Shown: positions 35,911 through 45,528, numbered from the stretch's first letter. The stretch: 64,000 nt of DNA from Pseudomonas sp. GM41(2012) (GCF_000282315.2 NZ_AKJN02000002.1:62001-126000), one strand, 5' to 3'. Numbers and translations: made by a program. The notes: generated by a model from the sequence alone, not told the origin.

Positions 35911-38850
35911 TCAGCTTAGCCCCAGCTCGCGCCAGATCCGCACTACCTGCCGCCGTTCGTCCACGAACTGGTCGCCCGGTATCACCCCGGCGTCCTTCTG
36001 CAAGGCCTGCCGGTGAGCGGCTGAACGGTAGGCTTTATAGGCCTCGCGCAACAGGCTGGCGTCTTCGGCGGGCATTAGCCCTTCCTCCTCCAGCCCTTCC
36101 AGAATGCGGATATTGTCAGTCCAGCGCAGCAATGGCGGGTGCGATTCGGACCACGCCAGGGCCGCGTATTGCACCATAAATTCAATATCGACGATACCTC
36201 CGGCGTCCTGCTTGAGATCGAACGGCGCCGTGGCCTCGAAGGCATTTGCTCCGGTGCCGGCCGCGGTGCTCTTGCTGCCAAGGTTATCGCGCATTTTGGC
36301 GCGCATCTCGCTGACCTCCTGGCGCAAGGTCGCCAGGTCCCGCGGTTTGCCCAATACCGCCGCGCGGACTTTCTCGAACGCCTGGCCGACGTCCGGGCTA
36401 CCCACCAGCACCCGCGCCCGCACCAGCGCCTGATGTTCCCAGGTCCAGGCTTCATTTTCCTGATACCGGGCAAACGCACCGAGCGAACTCACCAGCAACC
36501 CCGACGCGCCGGACGGTCGCAGACGCATGTCCACTTCATACAGCTGACCGGAGTTGGTCTGGGCCGTGAGCAAGTGAATGATCCGCTGCCCCAGCCGAGT
36601 AAAGAATTGCGCGCCGTCGATAGGCTTCGGCCCGTCGGTTTCCGCCTGCGGGTCGCCATCGTGGATGAACACCAGGTCCAGGTCCGAACCATGCCCCAAT
36701 TCCAGACCGCCGACTTTCCCATAACCGACAATGATGAAGCCGGGATCGCATAACGTACCGTCGGTACGCTGCGGCGTACCGTATTTGGCCACGGTCTGGC
36801 GCCAGGCCAGGGCCAGCACTTGTTCGAGGATCGCTTCGGCGAGCCAGGTCAGGTAATCACTGACCTTCATCAACGGCAGGCTGCCGGCGATTTCCGAAGC
36901 GGCGACGCGCAAGCGGTGCGCCAGTTTGAAATGTCGCAGGGCTTCCATTTGCTGCTCGAGGTCGTCCTCGGGAATCCGCGTCAAACGCTCGCGCAACTCG
37001 GCGGCCAGTTCCGGCGCCAATGGCGGTTTGAACAGCCGACCTTCGTTGAGCAATTCGTCGAGCAGCAGCGGGAAGCGGGTGATCTGTTCGGCGATCCACG
37101 GGCTCGCGGCGCACAAGGTCAACAAGCGTCGCAGCGCGCCGGGGTTCTCGGTCAGCAAAACCAGATACGCGGAACGACGGGCCACGGCCTCCACCAGCGG
37201 CAATACTCTTTCCAGCACCAGATCCGGATTGGCGTGCTCCACGGCCTGAGCCAGCAACCGCGGAATAAAGGCATCGAGGCGCTCACGCCCCAAGCGCTGC
37301 ATCGCGCGCAATTGCGGACTACTGCGCAAACCGGCCAACGCTTTCAGGGCTTTGGTGGCATCAGCGAAACCGCCCTCTTCCAACTGACGGCAAGCGGCCT
37401 CTTCATCCTGAGCCTCTTCCCACAGCGGCAGCCATTCGCCGCCGACCACCACTTCGCTTTCGGTGCCTTCTTCTTCGTCGGGATCAGCGATCACCTGACC
37501 AAAGTGCCAGGCCACGCGACCGCGCCAATACATCAGCTGTTCGTGGAAAGCGGTCCAATCGGCGAAGCCCAACATAAAGGCAATGCGCGCCTGATCCTGA
37601 GCGCCGTCCGGCAGCATCTGGGTCTGGCGGTCAGCAATCGCCTGGATCGCGTGCTCGGTGTACCGCAGGAATTCGTAGCCTTCGCGCAGTTCGCTGATCA
37701 CCGCCGGCGGCAGGTAACCCTGACCTTCCAGCGTGCTCAGTACTTTTAATAGAGGACGCTGCTGCAAGCTCAGGTCGCGGCCACCGTGGATCAGCTGGAA
37801 TGCCTGGGCGATAAATTCGACTTCACGAATGCCACCGGAGCCGAGTTTGATGTTATCGGCCATGCCCTTGCGCCGGACTTCCTGCTGAATCAGCTGCTTC
37901 ATGGTGCGCAGCGCTTCGATGGCCGAGAAGTCGAGGTAACGCCGGTAAACGAACGGCCGCAGCATGTCTTGCAATTGCGCGCCGGCCACTTGATCGCCGG
38001 CCACCACCCGCGACTTGATCATCGCGTAGCGTTCCCAGTCGCGCCCCTGATCCTGGTAATACTGCTCCAGCGCGTTGAAGCTCAGCACCAATGCGCCGGC
38101 CGAACCGTAAGGCCGCAGGCGCATGTCGACACGGAATACAAAACCGTCGACGGTCATTGGGTCCAACGCCTTGATCAGGCGCTGGCCGAGACGAATGAAG
38201 AACTCCTGGTTATCCAGCGAGCGTTTGACCCCGACGGTTTCACCACCCTCGGGATAGGCGAAGATCAGGTCGATGTCCGACGACAGGTTGAGCTCCACCG
38301 CACCGAGCTTGCCCATGCCGAGAATGACCATTTGCTGCGGCTCGCCGCTGCGCCGCCCAGTCGGCACGCCGAACTGCTGACAATGCCGCGAGTACAACCA
38401 CTGATAGGCCTGATCGATGCTGGCATCGGCCATGTCCGAGAGGTCGCGGCAGGTCTGGATCAGATCGCATTGACGCGTCAGGTCGCGCCAGATGATCCGC
38501 ACTTGATGACGGGTACGTTGACGACGCAGGGCGCGACCGAGCTCATCGTCGGTTCCCGCTGCATTCACCGCTGCCGCAATCTGTGCGCACAGCTCGCCGG
38601 GCGCAAAACTTCGGTCGAGCTCACCGGACTGCACCAGCTCCAGCAACATCAACGGGTCACGGACACTTTGTTCAATCACGAAGTCGCTGGCAGCGGTGAC
38701 GCGGGCAAATTGCGCCCAGCGTTCAGGCGTCCAGCCGGCCAGGCCATGGTCGTCGGGAAGCACCGCGACTGCCGCGCGGAACGACTGCTCGGCACGGGTG
38801 ACAAACGGCAGGAGGATGCCAGGCAGTTCGGCAAGCGAAGGGAGGCTCAT
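35911..38850 (-). CDS. glnE: Bifunctional glutamine synthetase adenylyltransferase/deadenylase GlnE
   Basis: 979 residues with two nucleotidyltransferase domains in tandem. The deadenylase half has LNLSSDIDLIFAYPEGGE (residues about 210-227), the adenylylating half has LGHGSDLDLVFIHDGD (about 705). Each keeps the G-S/S-D-x-D metal triad, and each is followed by a helical GlnE/PII-uridylyl-type region. It covalently controls glutamine synthetase in response to PII and glutamine. The ATG at 38850 follows GGAG-like purines. It is divergent from aceE with a 383-base control region between, and reads leftward toward waaF across a REP doublet. Confidence 0.97.
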   Translation of the reverse strand: MSLPSLAELPGILLPFVTRAEQSFRAAVAVLPDDHGLAGWTPERWAQFARVTAASDFVIEQSVRDPLMLLELVQSGELDRSFAPGELCAQIAAAVNAAGTDDELGRALRRQRTRHQVRIIWRDLTRQCDLIQTCRDLSDMADASIDQAYQWLYSRHCQQFGVPTGRRSGEPQQMVILGMGKLGAVELNLSSDIDLIFAYPEGGETVGVKRSLDNQEFFIRLGQRLIKALDPMTVDGFVFRVDMRLRPYGSAGALVLSFNALEQYYQDQGRDWERYAMIKSRVVAGDQVAGAQLQDMLRPFVYRRYLDFSAIEALRTMKQLIQQEVRRKGMADNIKLGSGGIREVEFIAQAFQLIHGGRDLSLQQRPLLKVLSTLEGQGYLPPAVISELREGYEFLRYTEHAIQAIADRQTQMLPDGAQDQARIAFMLGFADWTAFHEQLMYWRGRVAWHFGQVIADPDEEEGTESEVVVGGEWLPLWEEAQDEEAACRQLEEGGFADATKALKALAGLRSSPQLRAMQRLGRERLDAFIPRLLAQAVEHANPDLVLERVLPLVEAVARRSAYLVLLTENPGALRRLLTLCAASPWIAEQITRFPLLLDELLNEGRLFKPPLAPELAAELRERLTRIPEDDLEQQMEALRHFKLAHRLRVAASEIAGSLPLMKVSDYLTWLAEAILEQVLALAWRQTVAKYGTPQRTDGTLCDPGFIIVGYGKVGGLELGHGSDLDLVFIHDGDPQAETDGPKPIDGAQFFTRLGQRIIHLLTAQTNSGQLYEVDMRLRPSGASGLLVSSLGAFARYQENEAWTWEHQALVRARVLVGSPDVGQAFEKVRAAVLGKPRDLATLRQEVSEMRAKMRDNLGSKSTAAGTGANAFEATAPFDLKQDAGGIVDIEFMVQYAALAWSESHPPLLRWTDNIRILEGLEEEGLMPAEDASLLREAYKAYRSAAHRQALQKDAGVIPGDQFVDERRQVVRIWRELGLS

Positions 38851-38989
38851 GGTCTATCCTTGATCGGCGTGTAGAGGGCTGCATGTAGTGATTCGCGAGA
38901 ATGCACTACCTGATCGACTGTCGAACAAAGGTTAGAAATAGCTGAAATTTCTTTATTTTTGGCAGACAGCATCAAGCTTTCACCTTTTC

Positions 38990-39009
38990 TGGTTGGCAAA
39001 AGACCAACC
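38990..39009. promoter_or_regulatory. Inverted repeat in the glnE/aceE control region
   Basis: GGTTGG-caaaaga-CCAACC forms a 6-base dyad between glnE and aceE. Another pair of half-sites nearby (GTAGTG ... CACTAC, 38885-38909) resembles the aceE dyad halves. Roles are unknown. Confidence 0.35.
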
Positions 39010-39056
39010 TTAACGATTATTCTCACAACGCAGCTGGAGGCCACAAGCCGCTCATC

Positions 39057-39071
39057 TGTAGTTTTACTACT
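39057..39071. promoter_or_regulatory. Candidate GntR/FadR-type operator 1 upstream of aceE
   Basis: TGTAGT-TTT-ACTACT, an imperfect dyad (11 of 12 symmetric) matching the FadR-subfamily pattern T-N-G-T-N3-A-C-N-A. It is centred 52 bases from the second copy, about five helical turns. A TATATAC element follows at 39074. Confidence 0.55.
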
Positions 39072-39108
39072 CGTATATACATTCGAAAGGCTGAAATGCC
39101 CGATGATT

Positions 39109-39123
39109 TGTAGTAAAACTACA
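39109..39123. promoter_or_regulatory. Candidate GntR/FadR-type operator 2 upstream of aceE
   Basis: TGTAGT-AAA-ACTACA, a perfect 6+3+6 dyad with the same TNGTNNNACNA core as the E. coli PdhR site. It lies 110 bases upstream of the aceE start. Confidence 0.6.
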
Positions 39124-39233
39124 CGCCGCCGGAACAACCTCTCGGCAATCCAAGAATTTATATCGTCTGCCCACAAGGCCAGTCGCAAACTCAGGCAACC
39201 GATTCTGGAAGCCTTTCCGCCCTGGAGCAAGCC

Positions 39234-41879
39234 ATGCAAGACCTCGATCCCGTCGAAACCCAGGAATGGCTGGACGCCCTGGAATCGGTTCTCGACAAAG
39301 AAGGCGAAGACCGCGCTCACTATCTGATGACCCGTATGGGCGAACTCGCAACCCGTAGCGGTTCGCAATTGCCTTACGCCATCACCACGCCATACCGCAA
39401 CACGATCCCCGTTACCCACGAAGCACGCATGCCTGGCGACCTGTTCATGGAACGCCGCATTCGCTCGTTGGTACGCTGGAACGCGATGGCCATGGTGATG
39501 CGTACGAACCTGAAAGATTCTGACCTGGGCGGTCACATCTCCAGCTTCGCCTCCAGCGCAACCCTGTATGACATCGGCTTCAACTACTTCTTCCAGGCCC
39601 CGACCGACGAACACGGCGGCGACCTGATCTACTTCCAGGGCCACACCTCGCCAGGCGTTTACGCCCGTGCGTTCATGGAAGGCCGCATCACCGAAGACCA
39701 GATGAACAACTTCCGTCAGGAAGTCGATGGTCAAGGCCTGTCGTCCTATCCGCACCCGTGGCTGATGCCTGATTTCTGGCAGTTCCCGACCGTATCCATG
39801 GGTCTGGGCCCAATCCAGGCGATCTACCAGGCACGCTTCATGAAGTACCTGGAAGCCCGTGGCTTCATCCCTGAAGGCAAGCAAAAAGTCTGGTGCTTCC
39901 TGGGCGACGGCGAGTGCGACGAGCCGGAATCCCTGGGCGCGATCTCGCTGGCTGGCCGCGAGAAGCTCGACAACCTGATCTTCGTTATTAACTGCAACCT
40001 GCAGCGCCTCGATGGCCCGGTTCGCGGCAACGGCAAGATCATCCAGGAACTCGAAGGCGTGTTCCGCGGTGCTCAGTGGAACGTAACCAAAGTCATCTGG
40101 GGCCGTTTCTGGGACCCACTGTTGGCCAAAGACGTCGACGGTATCCTGCAACGTCGCATGGACGAAGTCATCGACGGCGAGTACCAGAACTACAAAGCCA
40201 AAGACGGCGCGTTCGTTCGTGAACACTTCTTCAACTCGCCAGAACTCAAGGCGATGGTTGAAGACTTGTCCGACGACGAGATCTGGAAACTCAACCGTGG
40301 CGGTCACGACCCGTACAAGGTCTACGCGGCGTACCACGAAGCGGTCAACCACAAAGAACAACCGACCGTCATCCTGGCCAAGACCATCAAAGGTTATGGC
40401 ACCGGTGCCGGCGAAGCGAAGAACACTGCGCACAACACCAAGAAAGTTGATGTTGAAAGCCTGAAGCTGTTCCGCGATCGTTTCGACATTCCGGTTAAAG
40501 ACTCCGAGCTGGAAAACCTGCCGTTCTTCAAGCCAGAGCCAAACAGCGCCGAAGCCCGTTACCTGAGCGAGCGCCGTACTGCACTGGGCGGTTTCGTGCC
40601 ACAGCGCCGGGCCAAAAGCTTCGACATCCCGACGCCACCGCTGGATACCCTCAAGGCAATCCTGGACGGCTCGGGCGACCGTGAAATTTCCACCACCATG
40701 GCCTTCGTGCGGATCCTCGCGCAACTGGTCAAGGACAAGGAAATCGGTTCGCGCATCGTTCCGATCATCCCGGACGAAGCCCGTACCTTCGGTATGGAAG
40801 GCATGTTCCGTCAGTTGGGCATCTACTCCTCCGTCGGCCAGCTCTACGAGCCAGTCGATAAAGACCAGGTGATGTTCTACAAGGAAGACAAGAAGGGCCA
40901 GATCCTCGAAGAAGGCATCAACGAAGCGGGCGCCATGAGCTCCTTCATCGCTGCCGGTACTTCGTACTCCAGCCACAACCAGCCAATGCTGCCGTTCTAC
41001 ATCTTCTACTCGATGTTCGGCTTCCAGCGTATCGGCGACCTCGCCTGGGCCGCTGGCGACAGCCGCACCCGTGGCTTCCTGATCGGCGGCACCGCCGGCC
41101 GGACCACGCTGAACGGCGAAGGCCTGCAACACGAAGACGGTCACAGCCACATCCTGGCTGCCACCATCCCGAACTGCCGCACCTTTGATCCAACCTACGG
41201 CTATGAGCTGGCGGTGATCATCCAGGACGGCATGAAGAAGATGACCGAAGAGCAGCAGGACGTTTTCTACTACATCACCGTGATGAACGAGTCCTACCAG
41301 CAGCCAGCCATGCCGGCCGGTGTCGAGGAAGGCATCATCAAGGGCATGTACCTGCTCGAGGAAGACACCCGCGAAGCGGCGCACCACGTTCAGCTGATGG
41401 GCTCCGGCACCATCCTGCGCGAAGTTCGCGAAGCGGCGAAAATCCTGCGTGAACAGTTCAACGTCGGCGCTGACGTGTGGAGCGTTACCAGCTTCAACGA
41501 ACTGCGTCGCGACGGCCTGGCCGTAGAGCGCAGCAACCGTCTGCACCCGGGCCAGAAGCCTAAACTGAGCTATGTCGAAGAGTGCCTGAACGGCCGTCAA
41601 GGTCCGGTCATCGCGTCTACCGACTACATGAAGCTGTTCGCTGAGCAAATTCGTCAGTGGGTCCCGTCCAAGGAATTCAAAGTCCTGGGCACCGACGGTT
41701 TCGGCCGCAGTGACAGCCGTAAGAAGCTGCGTCACTTCTTCGAAGTCGACCGTCATTTCGTGGTGTTGGCAGCCCTGGAAGCCTTGGCTGACCGTGGTGA
41801 TATCGAGCCTAAAGTGGTGGCTGAAGCCATCGCCAAGTTCGGGATCAACCCGGAAAAACGCAACCCACTGGACTGCTGA
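39234..41879 (+). CDS. aceE: Pyruvate dehydrogenase E1 component AceE
   Basis: 881 residues, homodimeric-type E1. It decarboxylates pyruvate with thiamine diphosphate and passes acetyl to the lipoyl domains of AceF. The ThDP motif is CFLGDGECDEPESLGAI followed by VINCN (residues about 220-250). Other fixed elements are HTSPGVYARAFMEGR, the mobile-loop region around KTIKGYGTGAGEAKNTAHN, and IPDEARTFGMEGMFRQLGIY. The ATG at 39234 has GGAG seven bases upstream. It is co-transcribed with aceF 11 bases downstream, and two GntR-type dyads lie upstream. Confidence 0.98.
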   Translation: MQDLDPVETQEWLDALESVLDKEGEDRAHYLMTRMGELATRSGSQLPYAITTPYRNTIPVTHEARMPGDLFMERRIRSLVRWNAMAMVMRTNLKDSDLGGHISSFASSATLYDIGFNYFFQAPTDEHGGDLIYFQGHTSPGVYARAFMEGRITEDQMNNFRQEVDGQGLSSYPHPWLMPDFWQFPTVSMGLGPIQAIYQARFMKYLEARGFIPEGKQKVWCFLGDGECDEPESLGAISLAGREKLDNLIFVINCNLQRLDGPVRGNGKIIQELEGVFRGAQWNVTKVIWGRFWDPLLAKDVDGILQRRMDEVIDGEYQNYKAKDGAFVREHFFNSPELKAMVEDLSDDEIWKLNRGGHDPYKVYAAYHEAVNHKEQPTVILAKTIKGYGTGAGEAKNTAHNTKKVDVESLKLFRDRFDIPVKDSELENLPFFKPEPNSAEARYLSERRTALGGFVPQRRAKSFDIPTPPLDTLKAILDGSGDREISTTMAFVRILAQLVKDKEIGSRIVPIIPDEARTFGMEGMFRQLGIYSSVGQLYEPVDKDQVMFYKEDKKGQILEEGINEAGAMSSFIAAGTSYSSHNQPMLPFYIFYSMFGFQRIGDLAWAAGDSRTRGFLIGGTAGRTTLNGEGLQHEDGHSHILAATIPNCRTFDPTYGYELAVIIQDGMKKMTEEQQDVFYYITVMNESYQQPAMPAGVEEGIIKGMYLLEEDTREAAHHVQLMGSGTILREVREAAKILREQFNVGADVWSVTSFNELRRDGLAVERSNRLHPGQKPKLSYVEECLNGRQGPVIASTDYMKLFAEQIRQWVPSKEFKVLGTDGFGRSDSRKKLRHFFEVDRHFVVLAALEALADRGDIEPKVVAEAIAKFGINPEKRNPLDC

Positions 41880-41890
41880 GGAGACACTCT

Positions 41891-43849
41891 GTGAGCGAAC
41901 TCATTCGCGTACCTGACATCGGCAGCGGTGAAGGTGAAGTAATCGAACTATTTGTGAAGGTCGGCGACCGTGTGGAAGCCGACCAGAGCATCCTGACGCT
42001 TGAGTCGGACAAGGCGAGCATGGAAATTCCTGCGCCCAAGGCCGGCATCGTCAAAAGCATCAAAGTGAAGCTGGGCGATCGCCTGAAAGAAGGCGACGAA
42101 CTGCTGGAGCTGGAAGTCGAAGGTGCCGCTGCAGCGGCTGCTGCTGCTGCGCCGGCTGCCAAGGCTGAAGCGAAACCGGCTGCTGCTCCTGCAGCGGCCG
42201 CTCCAGCTGCTGCGCCTGCTGCTGCGTCTGTGCAGCAAGTGCACGTGCCGGACATCGGTTCGTCGGGCAAGGCCCAGATCATCGAGATCCAGGTCAAGGT
42301 CGGCGACACCGTCGAGGCTGATCAGTCGCTGATCACCCTGGAATCCGACAAGGCCAGCATGGAAATCCCTTCGCCTGCCGCTGGCGTGGTCAAGAGCATC
42401 AGCGTCAAGCTCAACGACGAAGTCGGCACTGGTGACCTGATTCTGGATCTGGAAGTGGCGGGTGCTGCGGCCCCTGCTGCTGCCGCGCCAGCCCAGGCTG
42501 CTGCGCCTGCTCCGGCCGCCGCCGCTGCTCCAGCCGCTGCGCCTGCTGCACCGGTTGCCGACAGCGTCCAGGACATTCACGTCCCGGATATCGGCTCGTC
42601 GGGCAAGGCCAAGATCATCGAAGTCCTGGTCAAGGCCGGCGACACCGTTGAAGCCGATCAGTCGCTGATCACCCTGGAATCCGACAAGGCGAGCATGGAA
42701 ATTCCATCGCCTGCCGCTGGCGTGGTGGAAAGCGTTTCCATCAAGCTGGATGACGAAGTCGGTACCGGCGACCTGATCCTGAAGCTGAAAGTCAAAGGCG
42801 CTGCGCCTGCTGCTGCCCCGGCGACCGCCGCTGCTGCTCCGGCACCTGCGGCTGCCAAGGCTGAAGCTGCTCCTGCAGCCGCCGCCCCGGCACCGGCCGC
42901 ACCTGCTGCTGCACCGGCTAAACCGGGCGCCAAGGTTCATGCAGGTCCTGCGGTTCGCCAACTGGCTCGCGAGTTCGGTGTCGAGCTGAACGCTGTCGGC
43001 GCCAGTGGTCCGCACGGTCGCATCCTGAAAGAAGACGTGCAGGTTTACGTCAAGGCCATGATGCAGAAGGCCAAGGAAGCACCGGCCGCTGCTGCTGGCG
43101 CAACCGGCGGCGCGGGCATCCCGCCGATTCCGGTCGTGGACTTCAGCCGCTTCGGTGAAACCGAAGAAGTGCCGATGACCCGCCTGATGCAAATCGGCGC
43201 GTCGAGCCTGCACCGCAGCTGGCTGAACATTCCGCACGTGACTCAGTTCGATTCGGCTGATATCACCGACCTGGAAGCGTTCCGTATCGCTCAGAAAGCC
43301 GTTGCAGAGAAGGCTGGCGTCAAGCTGACCATCCTGCCGCTGCTGCTCAAATCCTGCGCGCACCTGCTCAAGGAACTGCCGGACTTCAACAGTTCGCTGG
43401 CACCAAGCGGCAAGGCGATCATCCGCAAGAAGTACGTGAACATCGGCTTCGCAGTCGACACCCCTGAAGGCCTGCTGGTACCGGTCATCAAGAACGTCGA
43501 TCAAAAGAGCCTGTTGCAACTGGCAGCCGAAGCCGCCGTGCTGGCCGCCAAAGCCCGCGACAAAAAGCTCACCGCTGACGACATGCAAGGCGCCTGCTTC
43601 ACCATTTCCAGCCTCGGCCACATTGGCGGCACCGGCTTCACGCCGATCGTCAACGCTCCGGAAGTGGCGATCCTCGGTGTTTCCAAGGCAACCATCCAGC
43701 CAGTCTGGGACGGCAAAGCCTTCCAGCCGAAACTGATGCTGCCACTGTCGCTGTCCTACGATCACCGTGTGATCAACGGCGCCGCTGCTGCACGCTTCAC
43801 CAAGCGTCTGAGCGACCTGCTGGCGGACATCCGCACCATCCTGCTGTAA
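41891..43849 (+). CDS. aceF: Dihydrolipoyllysine acetyltransferase (PDH E2) AceF with three lipoyl domains
   Basis: 652 residues, GTG start. Three lipoyl domains carry the lipoylated Lys in ESDKASMEIP at residues 41, 154 and 266, linked by Ala/Pro-rich flexible segments. The peripheral-subunit-binding domain (VHAGPAVRQLAREFGVELN) lies near 350-390. The catalytic acyltransferase domain ends with SLSYDHRVINGAAAARF, the active-site His in DHRxxxG. The second and third lipoyl domains are nearly identical over about 70 bases of DNA, hinting at recent duplication or conversion; P. aeruginosa AceF has fewer lipoyl domains, as I recall. A terminator follows. Confidence 0.97.
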   Translation: MSELIRVPDIGSGEGEVIELFVKVGDRVEADQSILTLESDKASMEIPAPKAGIVKSIKVKLGDRLKEGDELLELEVEGAAAAAAAAAPAAKAEAKPAAAPAAAAPAAAPAAASVQQVHVPDIGSSGKAQIIEIQVKVGDTVEADQSLITLESDKASMEIPSPAAGVVKSISVKLNDEVGTGDLILDLEVAGAAAPAAAAPAQAAAPAPAAAAAPAAAPAAPVADSVQDIHVPDIGSSGKAKIIEVLVKAGDTVEADQSLITLESDKASMEIPSPAAGVVESVSIKLDDEVGTGDLILKLKVKGAAPAAAPATAAAAPAPAAAKAEAAPAAAAPAPAAPAAAPAKPGAKVHAGPAVRQLAREFGVELNAVGASGPHGRILKEDVQVYVKAMMQKAKEAPAAAAGATGGAGIPPIPVVDFSRFGETEEVPMTRLMQIGASSLHRSWLNIPHVTQFDSADITDLEAFRIAQKAVAEKAGVKLTILPLLLKSCAHLLKELPDFNSSLAPSGKAIIRKKYVNIGFAVDTPEGLLVPVIKNVDQKSLLQLAAEAAVLAAKARDKKLTADDMQGACFTISSLGHIGGTGFTPIVNAPEVAILGVSKATIQPVWDGKAFQPKLMLPLSLSYDHRVINGAAAARFTKRLSDLLADIRTILL

Positions 43850-43857
43850 CACCGACC

Positions 43858-43879
43858 GGCCCTCCTTCACCGGAGGGCC
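43858..43879 (+). other. GC-rich hairpin after aceF
   Basis: GGCCCTCC-ttcacc-GGAGGGCC, an 8-pair stem with no T-run behind it. It precedes the true terminator at 43922 and may stabilise the transcript end. Confidence 0.6.
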
Positions 43880-43921
43880 CGTCGCGTTCCACGTTTTCCG
43901 AGCGCCACGCTCGTACCTCAA

Positions 43922-43948
43922 CCCCGCCAGTTTGGCGGGGCTTTTTTT
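43922..43948 (+). terminator. Rho-independent terminator of aceEF
   Basis: CCCCGCC-agttt-GGCGGGG followed by C and seven T residues: a textbook terminator 70 bases after the aceF stop. Confidence 0.93.
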
Positions 43949-44046
43949 GCCTGGAAGAAAGTCACCCGACGCCCCTTTCCTACATTCGCGGCTTACGTGG
44001 CCCACAACTCCAGTCCACTTCTGCTCGATATTTCTTGCTAACCAAT

Positions 44047-44107
44047 AACTAAGCTTAGTTCAACTCATTATCGCTAAACCTTCATTAGCCAAATTTGCTT
44101 AGTTAGC
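44047..44107. promoter_or_regulatory. AT-rich palindromes upstream of the PhoD-like gene
   Basis: AACTAAGCTTAGTT (44047-44060) is a perfect 14-base palindrome. Its half GCTTAGTT recurs at 44097-44104, extended to GCTTAGTTAGC. The region is far more AT-rich than its surroundings. A two-site operator for an unknown regulator is possible. Confidence 0.4.
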
Positions 44108-44117
44108 ATTAACTCGA

Positions 44118-45524
44118 ATGGATTCGAACATGTTCAAACCGACTGTCGGCCCTATTATTGGCCACACAACAACTAACCACGCGCGCATCTTCTTGCGTGG
44201 CGAACTTCAAAACAACGCACAGGTATTTGCAGGCATTCGTTATCGACGGGTAGGCGAAGAGCGCTGGTCCCACGGCGTATTTGCAAAGTTGACGATAGTG
44301 CGTGATATGTCCGACGTCATTGCGCTCAACAACCTTGCCGCCGATACCGAGTACGAATACCAGGCGGGCTGGTTCAGCCCCATGAGCCCGGTGCACACCG
44401 TGGAAACGGTTCAGGAACTGCCACTGCAATGGCCGCGGGGTATCTACCGGTTTCGCACGCAGTCCAGCAAAGCCACGATTCCACGGGCCTACATCGCCGG
44501 TTCATGTCGTTACCTGCGCATGACCGCTGGCATCCCGTCTGCGCCGCATCTGGGGGACAGGATTTTCGCCTCGATCACGAATCTGGCGCAGCAGGCCGAG
44601 CCGCCCATCAGCGCTATGTTGATGACCGGCGATCAAATCTATGTCGATGACCTGAACGTCATTGCTCCCGACCGGGAACTCAAGGACATACTCAGCAAGT
44701 ACCGCGCAGCTTTTTCCCAACCCAATATTGAAAAGTTAATGTCCGGCGTGCCGACTTACATGATCCTCGACGATCACGAAATTGAAGACAACTGGCCCGC
44801 CAACGAAAGTAAGGCCGACGCCTATTTATACAAAAACGCCATCGCGGCGTATGAGTTGTATCAAGCCAGTCATAGCCCGGCGCATGAACTTCTTGCCAGC
44901 GGTCAAATAAATAGAAAGTTGGAACACTATTGGTATCAATTCGCCGAAGGCGATATCGAATGGTTTGTCACTGACAGTCGGACCCGACGCAACCTGTCGG
45001 CCAACGATCGACGCATCCTCGACGAAGAGCAGGAACAGGCCTTGTGCAAGTGGTTGATTCACAGCCCGGCCAGGGTCAAATTCGTGGTCACCAGCGTGAT
45101 GTTCTACCCCAACCGCAAAGCCCATGGCGACGACGCGTGGAAGGCCTTTCCCGAACAGCGTCTGCGGCTGCTGGAGACCATTCGTACGCACCGCATCAAA
45201 AACGTCTTCGTCGTTTCCGGCGATGTCCATGGCTCCCTGACCAGTCGCTTGACCCACAGCGAGGACTCGGACTTCGAGGTTCATACCATCGTTTCGTCAC
45301 CGCTGTGCAACAGCAAGCTGCTGCCGTACGCCAAGGCATCTACCTTCATCCTCGATCAACCGTTGGCGCGAACAGCCGCTGGCGACTATCAGCATGAACT
45401 GACCAGCGAGGTGGTCAGCCAGGACAACTTTGCCCATCTGGTCGTTGATCAGGAGAAGGTTCAGGTCAACTATCACGACCAGGACGGTAACCTTTTGCAG
45501 TCGGTCGGCATAGCACTTCGGTGA
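44118..45524 (+). CDS. PhoD-like metallophosphatase (alkaline phosphatase D family)
   Basis: 468 residues. An N-terminal beta domain (TVGPIIGHTTTNHARIFLRG) of the PhoD_N type precedes a calcineurin-like catalytic domain: AYIAGSCRYLR, MLMTGDQIYVDD, YMILDDHEIEDNW and NVFVVSGDVHGSLTS provide the Asp, Asn and His metal ligands. No signal peptide is seen, so it may be cytoplasmic or exported in folded form by another route. Its substrate is likely a phosphomonoester or diester. The start is ambiguous (ATG 44118 or 44130). It sits between aceF and dipA, which are adjacent in P. aeruginosa, so it is probably an insertion, under its own AT-rich promoter region. Confidence 0.82.
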   Translation: MDSNMFKPTVGPIIGHTTTNHARIFLRGELQNNAQVFAGIRYRRVGEERWSHGVFAKLTIVRDMSDVIALNNLAADTEYEYQAGWFSPMSPVHTVETVQELPLQWPRGIYRFRTQSSKATIPRAYIAGSCRYLRMTAGIPSAPHLGDRIFASITNLAQQAEPPISAMLMTGDQIYVDDLNVIAPDRELKDILSKYRAAFSQPNIEKLMSGVPTYMILDDHEIEDNWPANESKADAYLYKNAIAAYELYQASHSPAHELLASGQINRKLEHYWYQFAEGDIEWFVTDSRTRRNLSANDRRILDEEQEQALCKWLIHSPARVKFVVTSVMFYPNRKAHGDDAWKAFPEQRLRLLETIRTHRIKNVFVVSGDVHGSLTSRLTHSEDSDFEVHTIVSSPLCNSKLLPYAKASTFILDQPLARTAAGDYQHELTSEVVSQDNFAHLVVDQEKVQVNYHDQDGNLLQSVGIALR

Positions 45525-45528
45525 TCCC

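Noticed and set aside
38847..41756. 969-codon open frame antisense to aceE
   Set aside because: It mirrors the aceE reading frame in GC-rich DNA with biased codons, has no ribosome site or domain, and also overlaps the glnE start.
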